Shown here: positions 6,624 to 16,252 of the stretch, one piece after another | Layout: every line of letters starts with the position of its first letter | Numbering within the stretch: the first letter of the stretch is position 1 | From: Streptomyces sp. NBC_01267 | GTDB lineage: Bacteria; Actinomycetota; Actinomycetes; Streptomycetales; Streptomycetaceae | Direction of reading: 5' to 3' | Length of the DNA: 64,000 nt | Assembly: GCF_036241575.1 (NCBI RefSeq) | Contig: NZ_CP108455.1 | Coordinates: forward strand, 3,902,001 to 3,966,000 | Program-made: the position numbers and the translations under genes | The notes under the pieces: model-generated | What the model was told of the DNA's origin: nothing | What the model saw: only the letters and a program-made list of their open reading frames with translations | Databases searched by the model: none

Positions 6624-9290
6624 TCACCACGGCCTCGTACAACGGCTGTCGTAGCGGCGCCGAGCCGCCGCGAGCCCCACCGCGTACAGACCGAGGACCA
6701 CCAGGAGCAGCGGATAGGAGAAGCCCGGCAGCGCCGCCATCCCCAGCAGTGGGCCGAGCGGCGAGACCGGGAGCAGCAGACCGACAGCGGCCAGCGCGCC
6801 CGCCGCCCAGCGGACCGGACTGGTCCGGCCGTCCTCGGCGGCGCGGCGGCCCGTACGCAGCAGGAGCATCACCAGCGACTGGGTCAGCAGGTTCTCCACG
6901 AACCAGCCCGAGTGGAAAACCGTTTCGCTGTCCGGGCCCCCGGGACCGTGCACGGCGTACGCCAGCACCGCGAACGTCGCCAGGTCCGCAACCGCGTTCA
7001 GCGCGCCGAAACCCGTGATGAACCGCAGGAAGTCGGGCGCCCGCAGCGCGGACGGGCGCTTCAGCACGCCGGCTGACGGGCGGTCGTACGCGAACGCGAG
7101 CTGCGCCGCGTCGAAGCACAGGTTCTGCACCAGCACCTGCACCGGAAGCATCGGGAGGAACGGCAGCAGCAGCCCCGCCCCGAGCATCGCGATGACGTTG
7201 CCGAGGTTCGACGAGAGCGTGATGCGCAGATACGTCGCGATGTTGCCACTGCTGTGCCGCCCGGCCGCGAGCGCGTGCTCGACGGCCGACAGGTCCTTCG
7301 CGTGTTCGGTGAGCACCACGTCCGCGCCCTCCCGCGCCACGTCCACGGCGTCGCGCGGGCAGATCCCGACATCCGCGGCGTACAGCGCGGGCAGGTCGTT
7401 GACGCCGTCCCCGAGGAAGCCGCACACACGCCCGTCCGCCCGCAGCGCACGGACGACCCGGGCCTTGTGCTCCGGGGTGCAGCGCGCGAAGACGACCGTG
7501 TGGCGCCCCACGTCGACCAGTTCCGCGTCGGTGAGCGCGTCGATGTCCCGCGCGGTGAGGACCTTCCCCGGGTCGAGGCCCAGGTCCTGGCAGACGCGGG
7601 CCGCCGTCCCCGGATGATCCCCCGTGACGACCTTCACGGCGACGCCCGTCCCGGCCAGCGCGGACAGCGCGGCGGCGGCACTGGGCACCAGCGCGTCCCG
7701 CAGGGTGACGAACCCCCGGAAGGTCAGACCTCGCTCGTCGGCCACGGTGTACGCCCGCTTGCGCGCCGGTCGCTCGGCGGTCGCGACAGCCAGCAGCCGC
7801 GCACTGTCCCGCGCGAGAACGGCGGCGGAGGCCAGCAGCCGCTCCCGTTCGGCGTCGTCGAGCGCACACCGCTCCAGTACGTTCTCGACGGCCCCCTTCA
7901 CCACCAGGGTGTCGACCCCCAGCCGGCCGGGACCGCGGACGACGGCGGTCGCGATCCGCCGCACCGGATCGAAGGGCAGGGCGGCGATGCCGTCGTACGG
8001 CAGGAACTCCTCACCGTCCGACGCGTCCAGCAGCGCCTCGTCGAGCACCTCGGGCGCCGGGAGATCGGCCAGCTGAAGCGCCCACCAGGCATTGACCGCC
8101 GCCCAGTGCAGCACCTCGCGGTCGTCCCGGCCCTCCGCGTCCAACGCCCGGTCGACCCGGGGCAGATCCTGGGTGAGGGTGCCCGTCTTGTCCAGGCACA
8201 GCACCTCCAGGGCGCCCAGATCGTGCAGCGCGGGCAGCCGCTTGACGATCACCCCGTGCTGCCGGGCGAGGAGAGAAGCGCCACGTGCCAGACAGCTGGT
8301 GACGATCACCGGCAGCATCTCCGGCGTCAGCCCGACCGCCACCGCGACCGCGAACGGCAGCGTCTCCAGGCCGCGCCCGCGCAGCGCCGCGTTCGCCATC
8401 AGCACCAGCGGCGGAGTCAGCAGCATGAACCGGATGAGGATCCACGAAATACCCTGCACCGACCGGTCGAAGGAGCTCGGCCCGCGCGGCCCGACAGCCC
8501 CCTGCCCGGCCGCGAACCGGGTACGCGCCCCGGTCGCCACCACCACGGCGCTGCCGCTGCCCGACGCGATGCTGCTGCCTTGGAAGCAGAGCTGCGCCTG
8601 CTCGAACGCATCGCCCCCCGGCGTCTCCGGCACATCGACGGCGTACTTGGCGACCGCGGCGGACTCCCCGGTCAGCACCGCCTGGTTCACGCTCATCCCG
8701 ACGGCCCGCAGCAGCCGCACATCGGCGGGCACGAGATCCCCCGGACCGAGCCGTATCACGTCTCCCGGCACCAGTTGATCGACCGGAACCTCACGGGCCA
8801 CCGGAGCCGCGTCGTCGCCGGTCCGCCGCAGCACGGTGGCCGTGGTGGCCACCAGCTCCCGCAGCGCCGCCATCGACCGGTCGGCACGGTGCTCGCCCGT
8901 GGAGCGCAGCACACAGCTCACCACGGCCAGCGCCGTGATCACCGACGCGGTGCCCCACGAGGCGACGAGCGCCGACACCAGCCCGAGACAGAGCAGTACA
9001 GCGGTGAAGGGGTCCCGCACACTGCGCAGGAAACGCACGACCCACGGAACGGAGCGCCGGGCGGGCAGGGTGTTCTCGCCGCACTCCCGCAGCCGCGCGT
9101 CCGCGACCGCATCCGTCAGACCCCGCGGCCCGCTGTCGAGCGCCCGCAGCACCTGGAGCGAGGTCAGCGCACCCAGTTCCCGCCCCGCGTCGACGGCCGT
9201 CGGCGCATCCCCGGGCGCCGGTACGGCCCAAGGACCGGAGACCGCGGGACCGGACTCCGGGGCCGTGGCGGCCTCAGGTGCCTGTCCCAC
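6624..9290 (-). CDS. mgtA: MgtA-type Mg2+-translocating P-type ATPase
   Basis: An 888-residue P-type ATPase of subclass IIIB. An N-terminal actuator region is followed by membrane pairs, TGES near residue 210, the phosphorylation motif DKTGTLT near residue 370, the hinge GDGVNDLPAL near residue 620, and a C-terminal bundle with LPMLPVQVLVQNLCFDAAQLAFAYDRP, typical of MgtA. Such pumps bring Mg2+ into the cell. The start codon is a GTG at 9290 lying inside the end of the ArsR-family gene (17-bp overlap), so the two are co-transcribed and probably coupled. Most MgtA genes are not paired with ArsR regulators; see findings. Confidence 0.9.
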   Translation of the reverse strand: MGQAPEAATAPESGPAVSGPWAVPAPGDAPTAVDAGRELGALTSLQVLRALDSGPRGLTDAVADARLRECGENTLPARRSVPWVVRFLRSVRDPFTAVLLCLGLVSALVASWGTASVITALAVVSCVLRSTGEHRADRSMAALRELVATTATVLRRTGDDAAPVAREVPVDQLVPGDVIRLGPGDLVPADVRLLRAVGMSVNQAVLTGESAAVAKYAVDVPETPGGDAFEQAQLCFQGSSIASGSGSAVVVATGARTRFAAGQGAVGPRGPSSFDRSVQGISWILIRFMLLTPPLVLMANAALRGRGLETLPFAVAVAVGLTPEMLPVIVTSCLARGASLLARQHGVIVKRLPALHDLGALEVLCLDKTGTLTQDLPRVDRALDAEGRDDREVLHWAAVNAWWALQLADLPAPEVLDEALLDASDGEEFLPYDGIAALPFDPVRRIATAVVRGPGRLGVDTLVVKGAVENVLERCALDDAERERLLASAAVLARDSARLLAVATAERPARKRAYTVADERGLTFRGFVTLRDALVPSAAAALSALAGTGVAVKVVTGDHPGTAARVCQDLGLDPGKVLTARDIDALTDAELVDVGRHTVVFARCTPEHKARVVRALRADGRVCGFLGDGVNDLPALYAADVGICPRDAVDVAREGADVVLTEHAKDLSAVEHALAAGRHSSGNIATYLRITLSSNLGNVIAMLGAGLLLPFLPMLPVQVLVQNLCFDAAQLAFAYDRPSAGVLKRPSALRAPDFLRFITGFGALNAVADLATFAVLAYAVHGPGGPDSETVFHSGWFVENLLTQSLVMLLLRTGRRAAEDGRTSPVRWAAGALAAVGLLLPVSPLGPLLGMAALPGFSYPLLLVVLGLYAVGLAAARRRYDSRCTRPW

Positions 9291-9636
9291 GGAGGTGATC
9301 CACCCGGGAGGTGCCTCCCCCGGCGCGCGCCGACAGCTGGCCGACCATCAGCCGCACCACCGTCACGACCTCGGGATCGTCGACGAAGTACACCTGCCGC
9401 CGCCCCTCCCGCCGGGAACGCACCAGACCGGCCAGTTTCAGCTTTGTCAGATGCTGGCTCACCGCGGGCAGCGCACCGCCCACCCGTTCCGCCAGCCCGG
9501 TCACGTCACTCTCGCCCTGCGCCAGCGCCCACACGATGTGCAGCCGGGCCGACGAGGCCAGCAGACCGAAAGCGGCGGCTGCCTCCGCGAGCACCTCGGC
9601 GGAAGGATCCTCGAACCTGTCGACGCCTGCCGCCAC
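9274..9636 (-). CDS. ArsR/SmtB-family regulator without cysteines
   Basis: A 120-residue winged-helix protein: AEAAAAFGLLASSARLHIVWALAQGESDVTGLAERVGGALPAVSQHLTKLKLAGLVRSRREGRRQVYFV is the complete ArsR DNA-binding core. It has no Cys at all, so the usual alpha-3 metal site (ELCVCD) is missing, and the C-terminal DxH...H site of zinc sensors is not evident. It overlaps the ATPase gene by 17 bp and most likely represses it. What it senses cannot be told. Confidence 0.88.
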   Translation of the reverse strand: MAAGVDRFEDPSAEVLAEAAAAFGLLASSARLHIVWALAQGESDVTGLAERVGGALPAVSQHLTKLKLAGLVRSRREGRRQVYFVDDPEVVTVVRLMVGQLSARAGGGTSRVDHLRGTGT

Positions 9637-9731
9637 TACGCCTTCCCCAACCGCCTGGACCGTGTTCCGAACCGCACCAGTCTAGGCCGGAACCTCCTGG
9701 AGCCTCGGACCGTGTATCCCCGCCAACGAGA

Positions 9732-9775
9732 AACGGGCCCCCGACAGCGATTTTCATCACTGCCGGGAACCCGTT
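9732..9775 (-). terminator. Terminator after tRNA-Leu
   Basis: 20-base arms (9732-9751 and 9756-9775) pair with two wobbles and a small internal loop, closed by a GAAA tetraloop on the minus strand, directly after the tRNA 3' end. A smaller hairpin CATCGG-TTT-CCGATG at 9776-9790 precedes it. Confidence 0.7.
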
Positions 9776-9788
9776 CATCGGTTTCCGA

Positions 9789-9874
9789 TGGTGCGCGAGG
9801 GGGGATTTGAACCCCCACGTCCCTAAGGACACTGGCACCTGAAGCCAGCGCGTCTGCCGTTCCGCCACTCGCGC
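9789..9874 (-). tRNA. tRNA-Leu (CAG)
   Basis: On the minus strand the gene starts GCGCGAGTGGCGGAACGGC and ends CTCGCGC-A-CCA. It has a long class II variable arm, a T-arm with GGGGGTTCAAATCCCCC, and an anticodon loop TTCAGGT giving CAG, which reads CTG leucine codons. The 3' CCA is encoded in the DNA. Confidence 0.95.
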
Positions 9875-10191
9875 AAGTGGTGTATCCGAGACCCGCACCG
9901 GCTGGTGCGTTTCCCTGGCGACATCCGGAAGATTAGCACGCTGGACAGGGTGGATTCACATCCGTTCCGCGGGGGAGGCGACCGGCACCCACCGCGTGGA
10001 ACGAGGGGCCTTCACACCCACTCCTCCTACGTGAACCATGCGTGCGGGACACTGGGAGAGGAGCCACCTCTACGATCCGTGTGAGAGGTGACACTCGTCC
10101 ACAGGCCGGACAAGGGGAACCAGCCGTTTTCCCCACGCGTGGATACGATCAGTAAGCAGTACCAGGACGGCAACGACGGAGGAGGTGCCTC
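9875..10191. promoter_or_regulatory. 317-bp gap before fhaA
   Basis: No gene is evident. It contains one consensus-type DnaA box (TCGTCCACA, 10095-10103) and must hold the promoter for the rightward fhaA-pknB operon. GGAGGAGG at about 10180-10187 is the fhaA ribosome binding site. Confidence 0.5.
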
Positions 10192-11022
10192 ATGGGAGTC
10201 ATGAAGAAGTTCGAGCAACGTCTCGAAGGTCTGGTCAACGGCACCTTCGCGAAGGTGTTCAAGTCCGAGGTCCAGCCCGTCGAGATCGCCGGCGCGCTCC
10301 AGCGCGAATGCGACAACAACGCAACGATCTGGAACCGCGAACGGACGGTCGTACCCAACGACTTCATCGTCGAACTGAGCACACCGGACTACGAGCGCCT
10401 CAGCCCGTACTCGGGTCAGCTCGGCGACGAACTGTCCGGGCTCGTCCGCGACTACGCGAAGCAGCAGCGGTACGCCTTCATGGGCCCCATCAAGGTCCAC
10501 CTGGAGAAGGCCGACGACCTCGACACCGGCCTCTACCGCGTCCGCAGCCGCACCCTCGCCTCCAGCACCAACCAGCAGAGCGCCGACCGCGGTCCCGCGG
10601 CGCCCCCGGCCCCCCAGCGCCCCGGCGCAGGCGGCTACGGCTACCCGCCCTCGGCCGCCCCGCCCATGCCGGCCGCACCGCCGCCCGGAGCCAATCGCCC
10701 CGCGGGCCGGACACCCTCGCCGGGCCCCATGCCGAGCACCCAGACCCGGCGCTGGATCGAGGTCAACGGCACCCGCCACCAGATCTCGCGCGCCACTCTG
10801 GTCCTCGGCCGCAGCACCGAAGCCGACGTGCGGATCGACGACCCCGGCGTATCCCGCCGGCACTGCGAGATCCGCGCCGGTTCCCCCTCGACGATCCAGG
10901 ATCTCGGTTCCACCAACGGCATCGTGGTAGACGGACAGCACACCACCCGCGCTACGCTCCGCGACGGCTCGCGGATCGTCGTGGGCAATTCCACCATCGT
11001 TTACCGGCAAGCCGAAGGGTGA
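10192..11022 (+). CDS. fhaA: FhaA: DUF3662 and FHA-domain protein
   Basis: A 276-residue protein. Residues 1-120 form the FhaA N-terminal domain (MKKFEQRLEGLVNGTFAKVFKSEVQPVEIAGAL...), a Pro/Gly-rich linker follows, and residues 180-275 are a forkhead-associated domain with GRSTEADVRIDDPGVSRRHCEI and LGSTNGIVVDG, which binds phosphothreonine. In mycobacteria FhaA is recruited by the PknB-phosphorylated MviN pseudokinase and restrains peptidoglycan synthesis. Here it is the first gene of an operon ending in pknB, and a pseudokinase and murJ lie at 55-59 kb, so the same circuit is likely. Confidence 0.95.
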   Translation: MGVMKKFEQRLEGLVNGTFAKVFKSEVQPVEIAGALQRECDNNATIWNRERTVVPNDFIVELSTPDYERLSPYSGQLGDELSGLVRDYAKQQRYAFMGPIKVHLEKADDLDTGLYRVRSRTLASSTNQQSADRGPAAPPAPQRPGAGGYGYPPSAAPPMPAAPPPGANRPAGRTPSPGPMPSTQTRRWIEVNGTRHQISRATLVLGRSTEADVRIDDPGVSRRHCEIRAGSPSTIQDLGSTNGIVVDGQHTTRATLRDGSRIVVGNSTIVYRQAEG

Positions 11023-11032
11023 AGCGGGGGCA

Positions 11033-11551
11033 ATGTCAGAGCTGACCCTGACGGTCATGCGGCTAGGTTTCCTAGCTGTTCTGTGGCTGTTCGTGATCGT
11101 GGCCGTCCAGGTCATCCGCAGCGATCTGTTCGGAACGCGTGTCACACAACGCGGCTCACGCCGCAACACCGACACACGACCCCAGCAGACCGCGCGGCAG
11201 GCCACCGCGCCTCCGCAACAGCGCCAGCAGCCGGCCACCGGCCGCCAGCGCCGGGGCGCACCCACCAAACTCGTCGTATCCGAGGGCAGCCTCACCGGCA
11301 CCACGGTCGCCCTGCAGGGCCAGACCGTGACGCTGGGCCGGGCACATGATTCAACAATCGTGCTGGACGACGACTACGCGTCCAGCAGGCATGCCAGGAT
11401 CTACCCCGACCGTGACGGCCAGTGGATCGTCGAGGATCTCGGGTCCACCAACGGCACGTATCTCGACCGGACCCGGCTGACCACCCCGACACCGATCCCG
11501 CTGGGCGCACCGATCCGCATCGGCAAGACCGTCATCGAGCTGCGGAAGTAG
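11033..11551 (+). CDS. fhaB: FhaB/FipA: membrane-anchored FHA protein
   Basis: A 172-residue protein with an N-terminal membrane helix (residues 6-27, VMRLGFLAVLWLFVIVAVQVI), a basic, Gln-rich linker, and a C-terminal FHA domain (LGRAHDSTIVLDDDYASSRHARI ... LGSTNGTYLDRTRL). FHA domains dock phosphothreonine peptides; the mycobacterial counterpart FipA links PknB signalling to FtsZ and division. It follows fhaA after ten bases and precedes the PP2C phosphatase. Confidence 0.93.
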   Translation: MSELTLTVMRLGFLAVLWLFVIVAVQVIRSDLFGTRVTQRGSRRNTDTRPQQTARQATAPPQQRQQPATGRQRRGAPTKLVVSEGSLTGTTVALQGQTVTLGRAHDSTIVLDDDYASSRHARIYPDRDGQWIVEDLGSTNGTYLDRTRLTTPTPIPLGAPIRIGKTVIELRK

Positions 11552-11635
11552 TACGACAATGAGCGAGCGGAGCGAGCGAGCCGCAGCGGTCCCGGCAACG
11601 GGCCGGGGCGTGCTCCCGACCGGAGGGTGGGCAGT

Positions 11636-13189
11636 GTGGCTCGAGACCGGTTGTACCCGGAGCCGACGGGCGAGGTGCGCATGAGTCTGTCCCTGCGCTT
11701 CGCCGCCGGTTCGCACAAGGGCATGATCCGCGAGGGAAACGAGGACTCCGGCTACGCCGGCCCCCGGCTCCTCGCCATCGCCGACGGAATGGGCGGCCAG
11801 GCCGCCGGTGAGGTCGCGAGCTCCGAGGTCATCTCCACGCTCGTCACGCTCGACGACGACGTCCCCGGTTCGGACATCCTCACCTCGCTCGGCACCGCCG
11901 TGCAGCGGGCCAACGACCAGCTCCGCATGATGGTCGAGGAGGACCCCCAGCTCGAAGGCATGGGCACCACGCTCACCGCCCTCCTCTGGACCGGTCAGCG
12001 GCTCGGCCTCGTCCACGTCGGGGACTCCCGCGCCTACCTGCTGCGCGACGGCGTCCTCACGCAGATCACCCAGGACCACACCTGGGTGCAGCGCCTCGTC
12101 GACGAAGGCCGCATCACCGAGGAAGAAGCCACCACCCACCCGCAGCGCTCCCTGCTGATGCGCGCGCTGGGCAGCGGCGAACACGTCGAACCCGACCTCT
12201 CCATCCGTGAGGTCAGGGCCGGCGACCGCTACATGATCTGCTCCGACGGGCTCTCCGGCGTCGTCTCCCACCAGACGATGGAAGACACCCTCGCCAGCTA
12301 CCAGGGCCCCGCGGAGACGATCCAGGAGCTGATTCAGCTCGCCCTGCGCGGCGGCGGTCCCGACAACATCACCTGCATCGTCGCCGACGTCCTCGACGTC
12401 GACTCCAACGACTCCCTGGCGCAGCAGCTCAACGACACCCCGGTCGTCGTCGGCGCGGTCGCCGAGAACCAGGCGGCCCAGCACGACGGCGGGGCCATGC
12501 AGACCCCCGCCGGGCGCGCGTCCGGCCTCGGCCGTCAGGCGTCCCCGCCGCCCGCGCCCGGCGGCTTCGGCCCGCCCGGAAGCGGCGACGGATACGGCGC
12601 GGCCCCCGACGGCAGCTTCGGCTCCTACAGCGACGAGGACTTCACCAAGCCGTCCGGCGGCCGTAAGTGGCTCAAGCGCTCGCTGTACACCGTGCTCGTC
12701 CTCGCGGTCGTCGGCGGCGGCCTGTACGGCGGCTACCGCTGGACCCAGAACCAGTACTACGTCGGCTCCAACAACGAGCACGTCGCGCTCTACCAGGGCA
12801 TCAGCCAGGACCTCGCCTGGATCTCGCTCTCGAAGGTCGAGAAGGACCACCCCGAGATCGAACTCAAGTACCTCCCGCCGTACCAGCGCAAGCAGGTCGA
12901 CGCGACCATCACCGCAGGCAGCCTCAGCCAGGCGAACCGCAAGATCACGGAACTCGCCGACCAGGCCAACGCCTGCAAGAAGGACGCGGAACGCCGCAAG
13001 GTCGAGGACGAGAACAAGACCACCAGCGCGCCGGGTACCCGCACCACACACAGCGCGACCACCGTCGGGTCCCCCAAGACCAAGACCGTGACGCCTTCGC
13101 CCAACGCCAAGCCCAGCGACAAACCCACGCCCGGCCCCAGCCTCTCGGAGGATGAACAGAAGCTGGTCCCGTTGTGCGGTAAGCAGTAG
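11636..13189 (+). CDS. pstP: PstP: PP2C-family Ser/Thr phosphatase
   Basis: About 517 residues. The PP2C catalytic domain (roughly residues 15-255) shows the metal-ligand motifs GNEDSG, IADGMGGQAAG, VGDSRAYLL, SDGLSG and GGGPDNIT. A linker, a single membrane helix (SLYTVLVLAVVGGGLYGGY, near residue 345) and an extracellular segment of about 160 residues with a Thr/Pro-rich tail follow. It removes phosphate from PknB and its targets. I place the start at GTG 11636, eight bases after GGAGGG; an in-frame GTG at 11627 overlaps that site. Confidence 0.93.
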   Translation: MARDRLYPEPTGEVRMSLSLRFAAGSHKGMIREGNEDSGYAGPRLLAIADGMGGQAAGEVASSEVISTLVTLDDDVPGSDILTSLGTAVQRANDQLRMMVEEDPQLEGMGTTLTALLWTGQRLGLVHVGDSRAYLLRDGVLTQITQDHTWVQRLVDEGRITEEEATTHPQRSLLMRALGSGEHVEPDLSIREVRAGDRYMICSDGLSGVVSHQTMEDTLASYQGPAETIQELIQLALRGGGPDNITCIVADVLDVDSNDSLAQQLNDTPVVVGAVAENQAAQHDGGAMQTPAGRASGLGRQASPPPAPGGFGPPGSGDGYGAAPDGSFGSYSDEDFTKPSGGRKWLKRSLYTVLVLAVVGGGLYGGYRWTQNQYYVGSNNEHVALYQGISQDLAWISLSKVEKDHPEIELKYLPPYQRKQVDATITAGSLSQANRKITELADQANACKKDAERRKVEDENKTTSAPGTRTTHSATTVGSPKTKTVTPSPNAKPSDKPTPGPSLSEDEQKLVPLCGKQ

Positions 13190-13213
13190 AGCCGTAGGGG
13201 GCCTTTCACCACC

Positions 13214-14632
13214 ATGAGCGTTGTCACCAACACGACCACGATCGGCGCGATCGAAGCACCGAGCCGCCGCAACACCGAGCTGATGCTCGTCGCCTTCGCC
13301 GTCTTCATCTCGGTGTTCGCGTACGCCAACGTCGGCCTCGCGATGAACGGTTCGCTGCCCTCCGGCATGCTCGGTTACGGCACGGGTCTCACCCTGCTCG
13401 CGGGCGTCGGCCACCTCGTGGTCCGCAAGTTCGCGCGGTACGCCGACCCGCTGCTGCTGCCACTGGCCACGCTCCTCAACGGGATCGGCCTGGCACTGAT
13501 CTGGCGCCTGGACCAGTCACCACGCCTGATCCGGCAGTCCAAGGCGCTGTACCACTCCTTCAGCCCGGACGCCCCCAAGCAGCTGCTGTACTCGGCGCTG
13601 GGCGTCGCCCTCTTCGTCGCCGTACTGGTGCTGCTCAAGGACCACCGCGTCCTGCAGCGCTACACCTACATCTCGATGGTGGTGGCGCTGGTCCTGCTGA
13701 TCGCGCCGATGTTCTTCCCCTCCGTGTACGGCGCCAAGATCTGGATCAGGATCGGCAGCTTCTCGATCCAGCCGGGCGAGTTCGCGAAGATCATCATCGC
13801 GGTGTTCTTCTCCGGCTACCTGATGGTGAAGCGGGACGCCCTGGCCCTGGCCAGCCGCCGTTTCATGGGCTTGTACCTGCCGCGTGGCCGTGACCTCGGA
13901 CCGATCCTGGCCCTCTGGGCCCTGTCGATCCTCATCCTGGTCTTCGAGACCGACCTCGGCACCTCGCTGCTGTTCTTCGGGCTCTTCGTCGTGATGCTGT
14001 ACGTCGCCACCGAGCGCACCAGCTGGATCGTGTTCGGTCTGCTGATGTCCGCTGTCGGCGCGGTCACCGTCGCCACCTTCGAACCGCACGTCCAGGACCG
14101 CGTCACCGCCTGGATGGACCCGTTCAGCTGCTACGCGACCGACCCGAGCGGCGCCTGCCGGCAGATCTCCGAAGCCGCCATGTCGTTCGGCGCCGGCGGG
14201 ACCCTCGGTACCGGCCTCGGGCAGGGCAACTCCGACCTCATCGGATTCGCCGCGAACGCCGACTTCATCCTCTCCACCGCCGGTGAGGAGCTCGGCCTCG
14301 CCGGCATGATGGCGATCCTGCTGGTGTACGGCCTGATCGTGGAGCGCGGCATCCGCACCTCGCTGGCCGCCCGCGACCCCTTCGGCAAGCTCCTCGCCGT
14401 CGGCCTCTCCAGCGCCTTCGGCATCCAGGTCTTCGTCGTGGCCGGCGGTGTCATGGGCCTCATCCCGCTGACCGGTATGACCATGCCGTTCATGGCGTAC
14501 GGCGGTTCCTCCGTGCTCGCGAACTGGGCACTGATCGGCATCCTGATCCGCATCAGCGACACCGCCCGCCGCCCGGCACCGGCCCCCGCCCCGTCCCCCG
14601 ACGCCGAGATGACCCAGGTGGTCCGACCGTGA
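13214..14632 (+). CDS. rodA: SEDS-family peptidoglycan glycosyltransferase (RodA/FtsW)
   Basis: A 472-residue polytopic membrane protein with about ten to twelve helices and SEDS signatures: IRIGSFSIQPGEFAKI near residue 180, FETDLGTSLLFFG near 245, GQGNSDLIGFAANADFILSTAGEELGLAG near 340 and the C-terminal TGMTMPFMAYGGSS. SEDS proteins polymerise lipid II together with a class B penicillin-binding protein. Its stop overlaps the start of pbpA by four bases (GTGA), so the pair is coupled and probably works as one complex. Gene order with pstP and pknB matches mycobacterial rodA. Confidence 0.94.
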   Translation: MSVVTNTTTIGAIEAPSRRNTELMLVAFAVFISVFAYANVGLAMNGSLPSGMLGYGTGLTLLAGVGHLVVRKFARYADPLLLPLATLLNGIGLALIWRLDQSPRLIRQSKALYHSFSPDAPKQLLYSALGVALFVAVLVLLKDHRVLQRYTYISMVVALVLLIAPMFFPSVYGAKIWIRIGSFSIQPGEFAKIIIAVFFSGYLMVKRDALALASRRFMGLYLPRGRDLGPILALWALSILILVFETDLGTSLLFFGLFVVMLYVATERTSWIVFGLLMSAVGAVTVATFEPHVQDRVTAWMDPFSCYATDPSGACRQISEAAMSFGAGGTLGTGLGQGNSDLIGFAANADFILSTAGEELGLAGMMAILLVYGLIVERGIRTSLAARDPFGKLLAVGLSSAFGIQVFVVAGGVMGLIPLTGMTMPFMAYGGSSVLANWALIGILIRISDTARRPAPAPAPSPDAEMTQVVRP

Positions 14633-16089
14633 ACAAGCCCCTGCGCCGGATCGCCATCTTCTGCGGTGTGCTCATCCTCGCCCTGATCGTCCGCACCAAC
14701 TGGCTCCAGTACGGCCAGGCCGACGAACTCAACGCGAAGAAGCAGAACCTCCGCATCGGCATCGAGCGGTACGCCCACGAGCGGGGCAACATCATCGTCG
14801 ACGGCAACCCCATCACCGGGTCCGTCGTCAGCGACAGCACGTACTACAAGTACAAGCGCACCTGGAAGGACGGCCCGATGTGGGCGCCCGTCACCGGGTA
14901 CTCCTCGCAGGTCTTCGACGCCACCCAGCTGGAGAAGCTGAACGACTCGATCCTCACCGGCAACGACGACCGGCTCTTCTTCGACCGCACGCTCTCCATG
15001 TTCACCGGCACGAAGAAGCAGGGCGGCAACGTCGTCACCACCCTGAACGCGGACGCCCAGAAGGCCGCGTTCAAGGGCCTCGGTGACAAGAAGGGCGCGG
15101 CGGTCGCCCTCGACCCGAAGACCGGCGCGATCCTCGCGCTGGCGTCGACGCCGTCGTACGACCCCTCGTCCTTCGCCGGGAACACCGACACGGACTCGAA
15201 GAACTACAAGAAGCTGCTCGACGACAAGAGCCAGCCCATGCTCAACCGGGCGCTGCGCCAGACCTACCCGCCGGGCTCCGCCTTCAAGGTGGTCACCGCG
15301 GCAGCCGCCCTGGAGAACGGGCTGTACAGCAACATCGATTCCCCGACCGACTCCCCGCTCCCGTGGAAGCTGCCTCTCTCCACGCAGGACCTGCCGAACG
15401 AGGGCCCCCTCCCCTGCAAGAACGCGAGTCTCCGTCTGGCGCTGCAGGTCTCCTGCAACACCGTCTTCGGCAAGATCGGCGCCGACCTCGGTGAAGACAA
15501 GATGCGGGCGGAGGCGGAGAAGTTCGGCTTCAACAGCGAGCAGTTCACCCCCACCCGCGCCTACGCGAGCGTCTTCTCCAAGAACATGGACGGGGCACAG
15601 ACCGCGCTCTCCTCCATCGGGCAGTTCAACACGGCGGCCACCCCGCTCCAGATGGCCATGGTCGCCTCCGCGGTCGCCAACGACGGCACGCTCATGAAGC
15701 CGTACATGGTCGACCGGCTCACCGCGCCCAATCTGGACACCGTCGCCAAGACGGAGCCGCAGAAGATGAGCGAGCCGATGTCCAAGGAACACGCGCAGAT
15801 GATCCAGCAGATGATGGAGACGGTGGTCGAGAAGGGCACCGGCACCATGGCCAAGATCCCGGGTGCGACCGTCGGCGGTAAGACCGGTACCGCGCAGAAC
15901 GGCATCAACAACAGCGGCAACCCGTACGCCTGGTTCATCTCGTACGCCAAGACCGCCCAGGGCTCCCCGGTCGCCGTCGCCGTGGTCGTCGAGGACTCGA
16001 ACGCCACCCGCGAACACATCTCCGGTGGCGGTCTCGCCGCTCCGATCGCCAAGGCGATGATGCAGGCCGTCATCAACAGCGAGAAGTGA
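14629..16089 (+). CDS. pbpA: PbpA: class B penicillin-binding protein
   Basis: A 486-residue D,D-transpeptidase anchored by an N-terminal helix (RRIAIFCGVLILALIV). The dimerisation segment is followed by the transpeptidase domain with all three motifs: S-x-x-K in PPGSAFKVVTAA (near residue 222), S-x-N in SCNTVF (near 277) and KTGTAQ (near 418). It cross-links peptidoglycan and is probably the partner of the SEDS protein encoded just before it. It starts with GTG at 14629 inside the rodA stop. Confidence 0.95.
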   Translation: MNKPLRRIAIFCGVLILALIVRTNWLQYGQADELNAKKQNLRIGIERYAHERGNIIVDGNPITGSVVSDSTYYKYKRTWKDGPMWAPVTGYSSQVFDATQLEKLNDSILTGNDDRLFFDRTLSMFTGTKKQGGNVVTTLNADAQKAAFKGLGDKKGAAVALDPKTGAILALASTPSYDPSSFAGNTDTDSKNYKKLLDDKSQPMLNRALRQTYPPGSAFKVVTAAAALENGLYSNIDSPTDSPLPWKLPLSTQDLPNEGPLPCKNASLRLALQVSCNTVFGKIGADLGEDKMRAEAEKFGFNSEQFTPTRAYASVFSKNMDGAQTALSSIGQFNTAATPLQMAMVASAVANDGTLMKPYMVDRLTAPNLDTVAKTEPQKMSEPMSKEHAQMIQQMMETVVEKGTGTMAKIPGATVGGKTGTAQNGINNSGNPYAWFISYAKTAQGSPVAVAVVVEDSNATREHISGGGLAAPIAKAMMQAVINSEK

Positions 16090-16252
16090 CGGCTGTGCCG
16101 GAACCTGCACGATACCGACCCGATACCGGTCCGATATCAGCTGACGATTGCGCCCTGAACAGCCGTCCGCGGCCGGTAGCGTATCCGCGAACAGCACACC
16201 GCCGGACCACCCCAGGGTGCGGTCGGGACATACGGAGAGGGCTGGATTAGCT

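Noticed and set aside
7254..9842. Very long rightward open frame opposite the ATPase gene
   Set aside because: It is a GC-rich antisense shadow: low-complexity Arg/Pro/His product, no ribosome site, no family motif, while the leftward frame has all P-type ATPase motifs.
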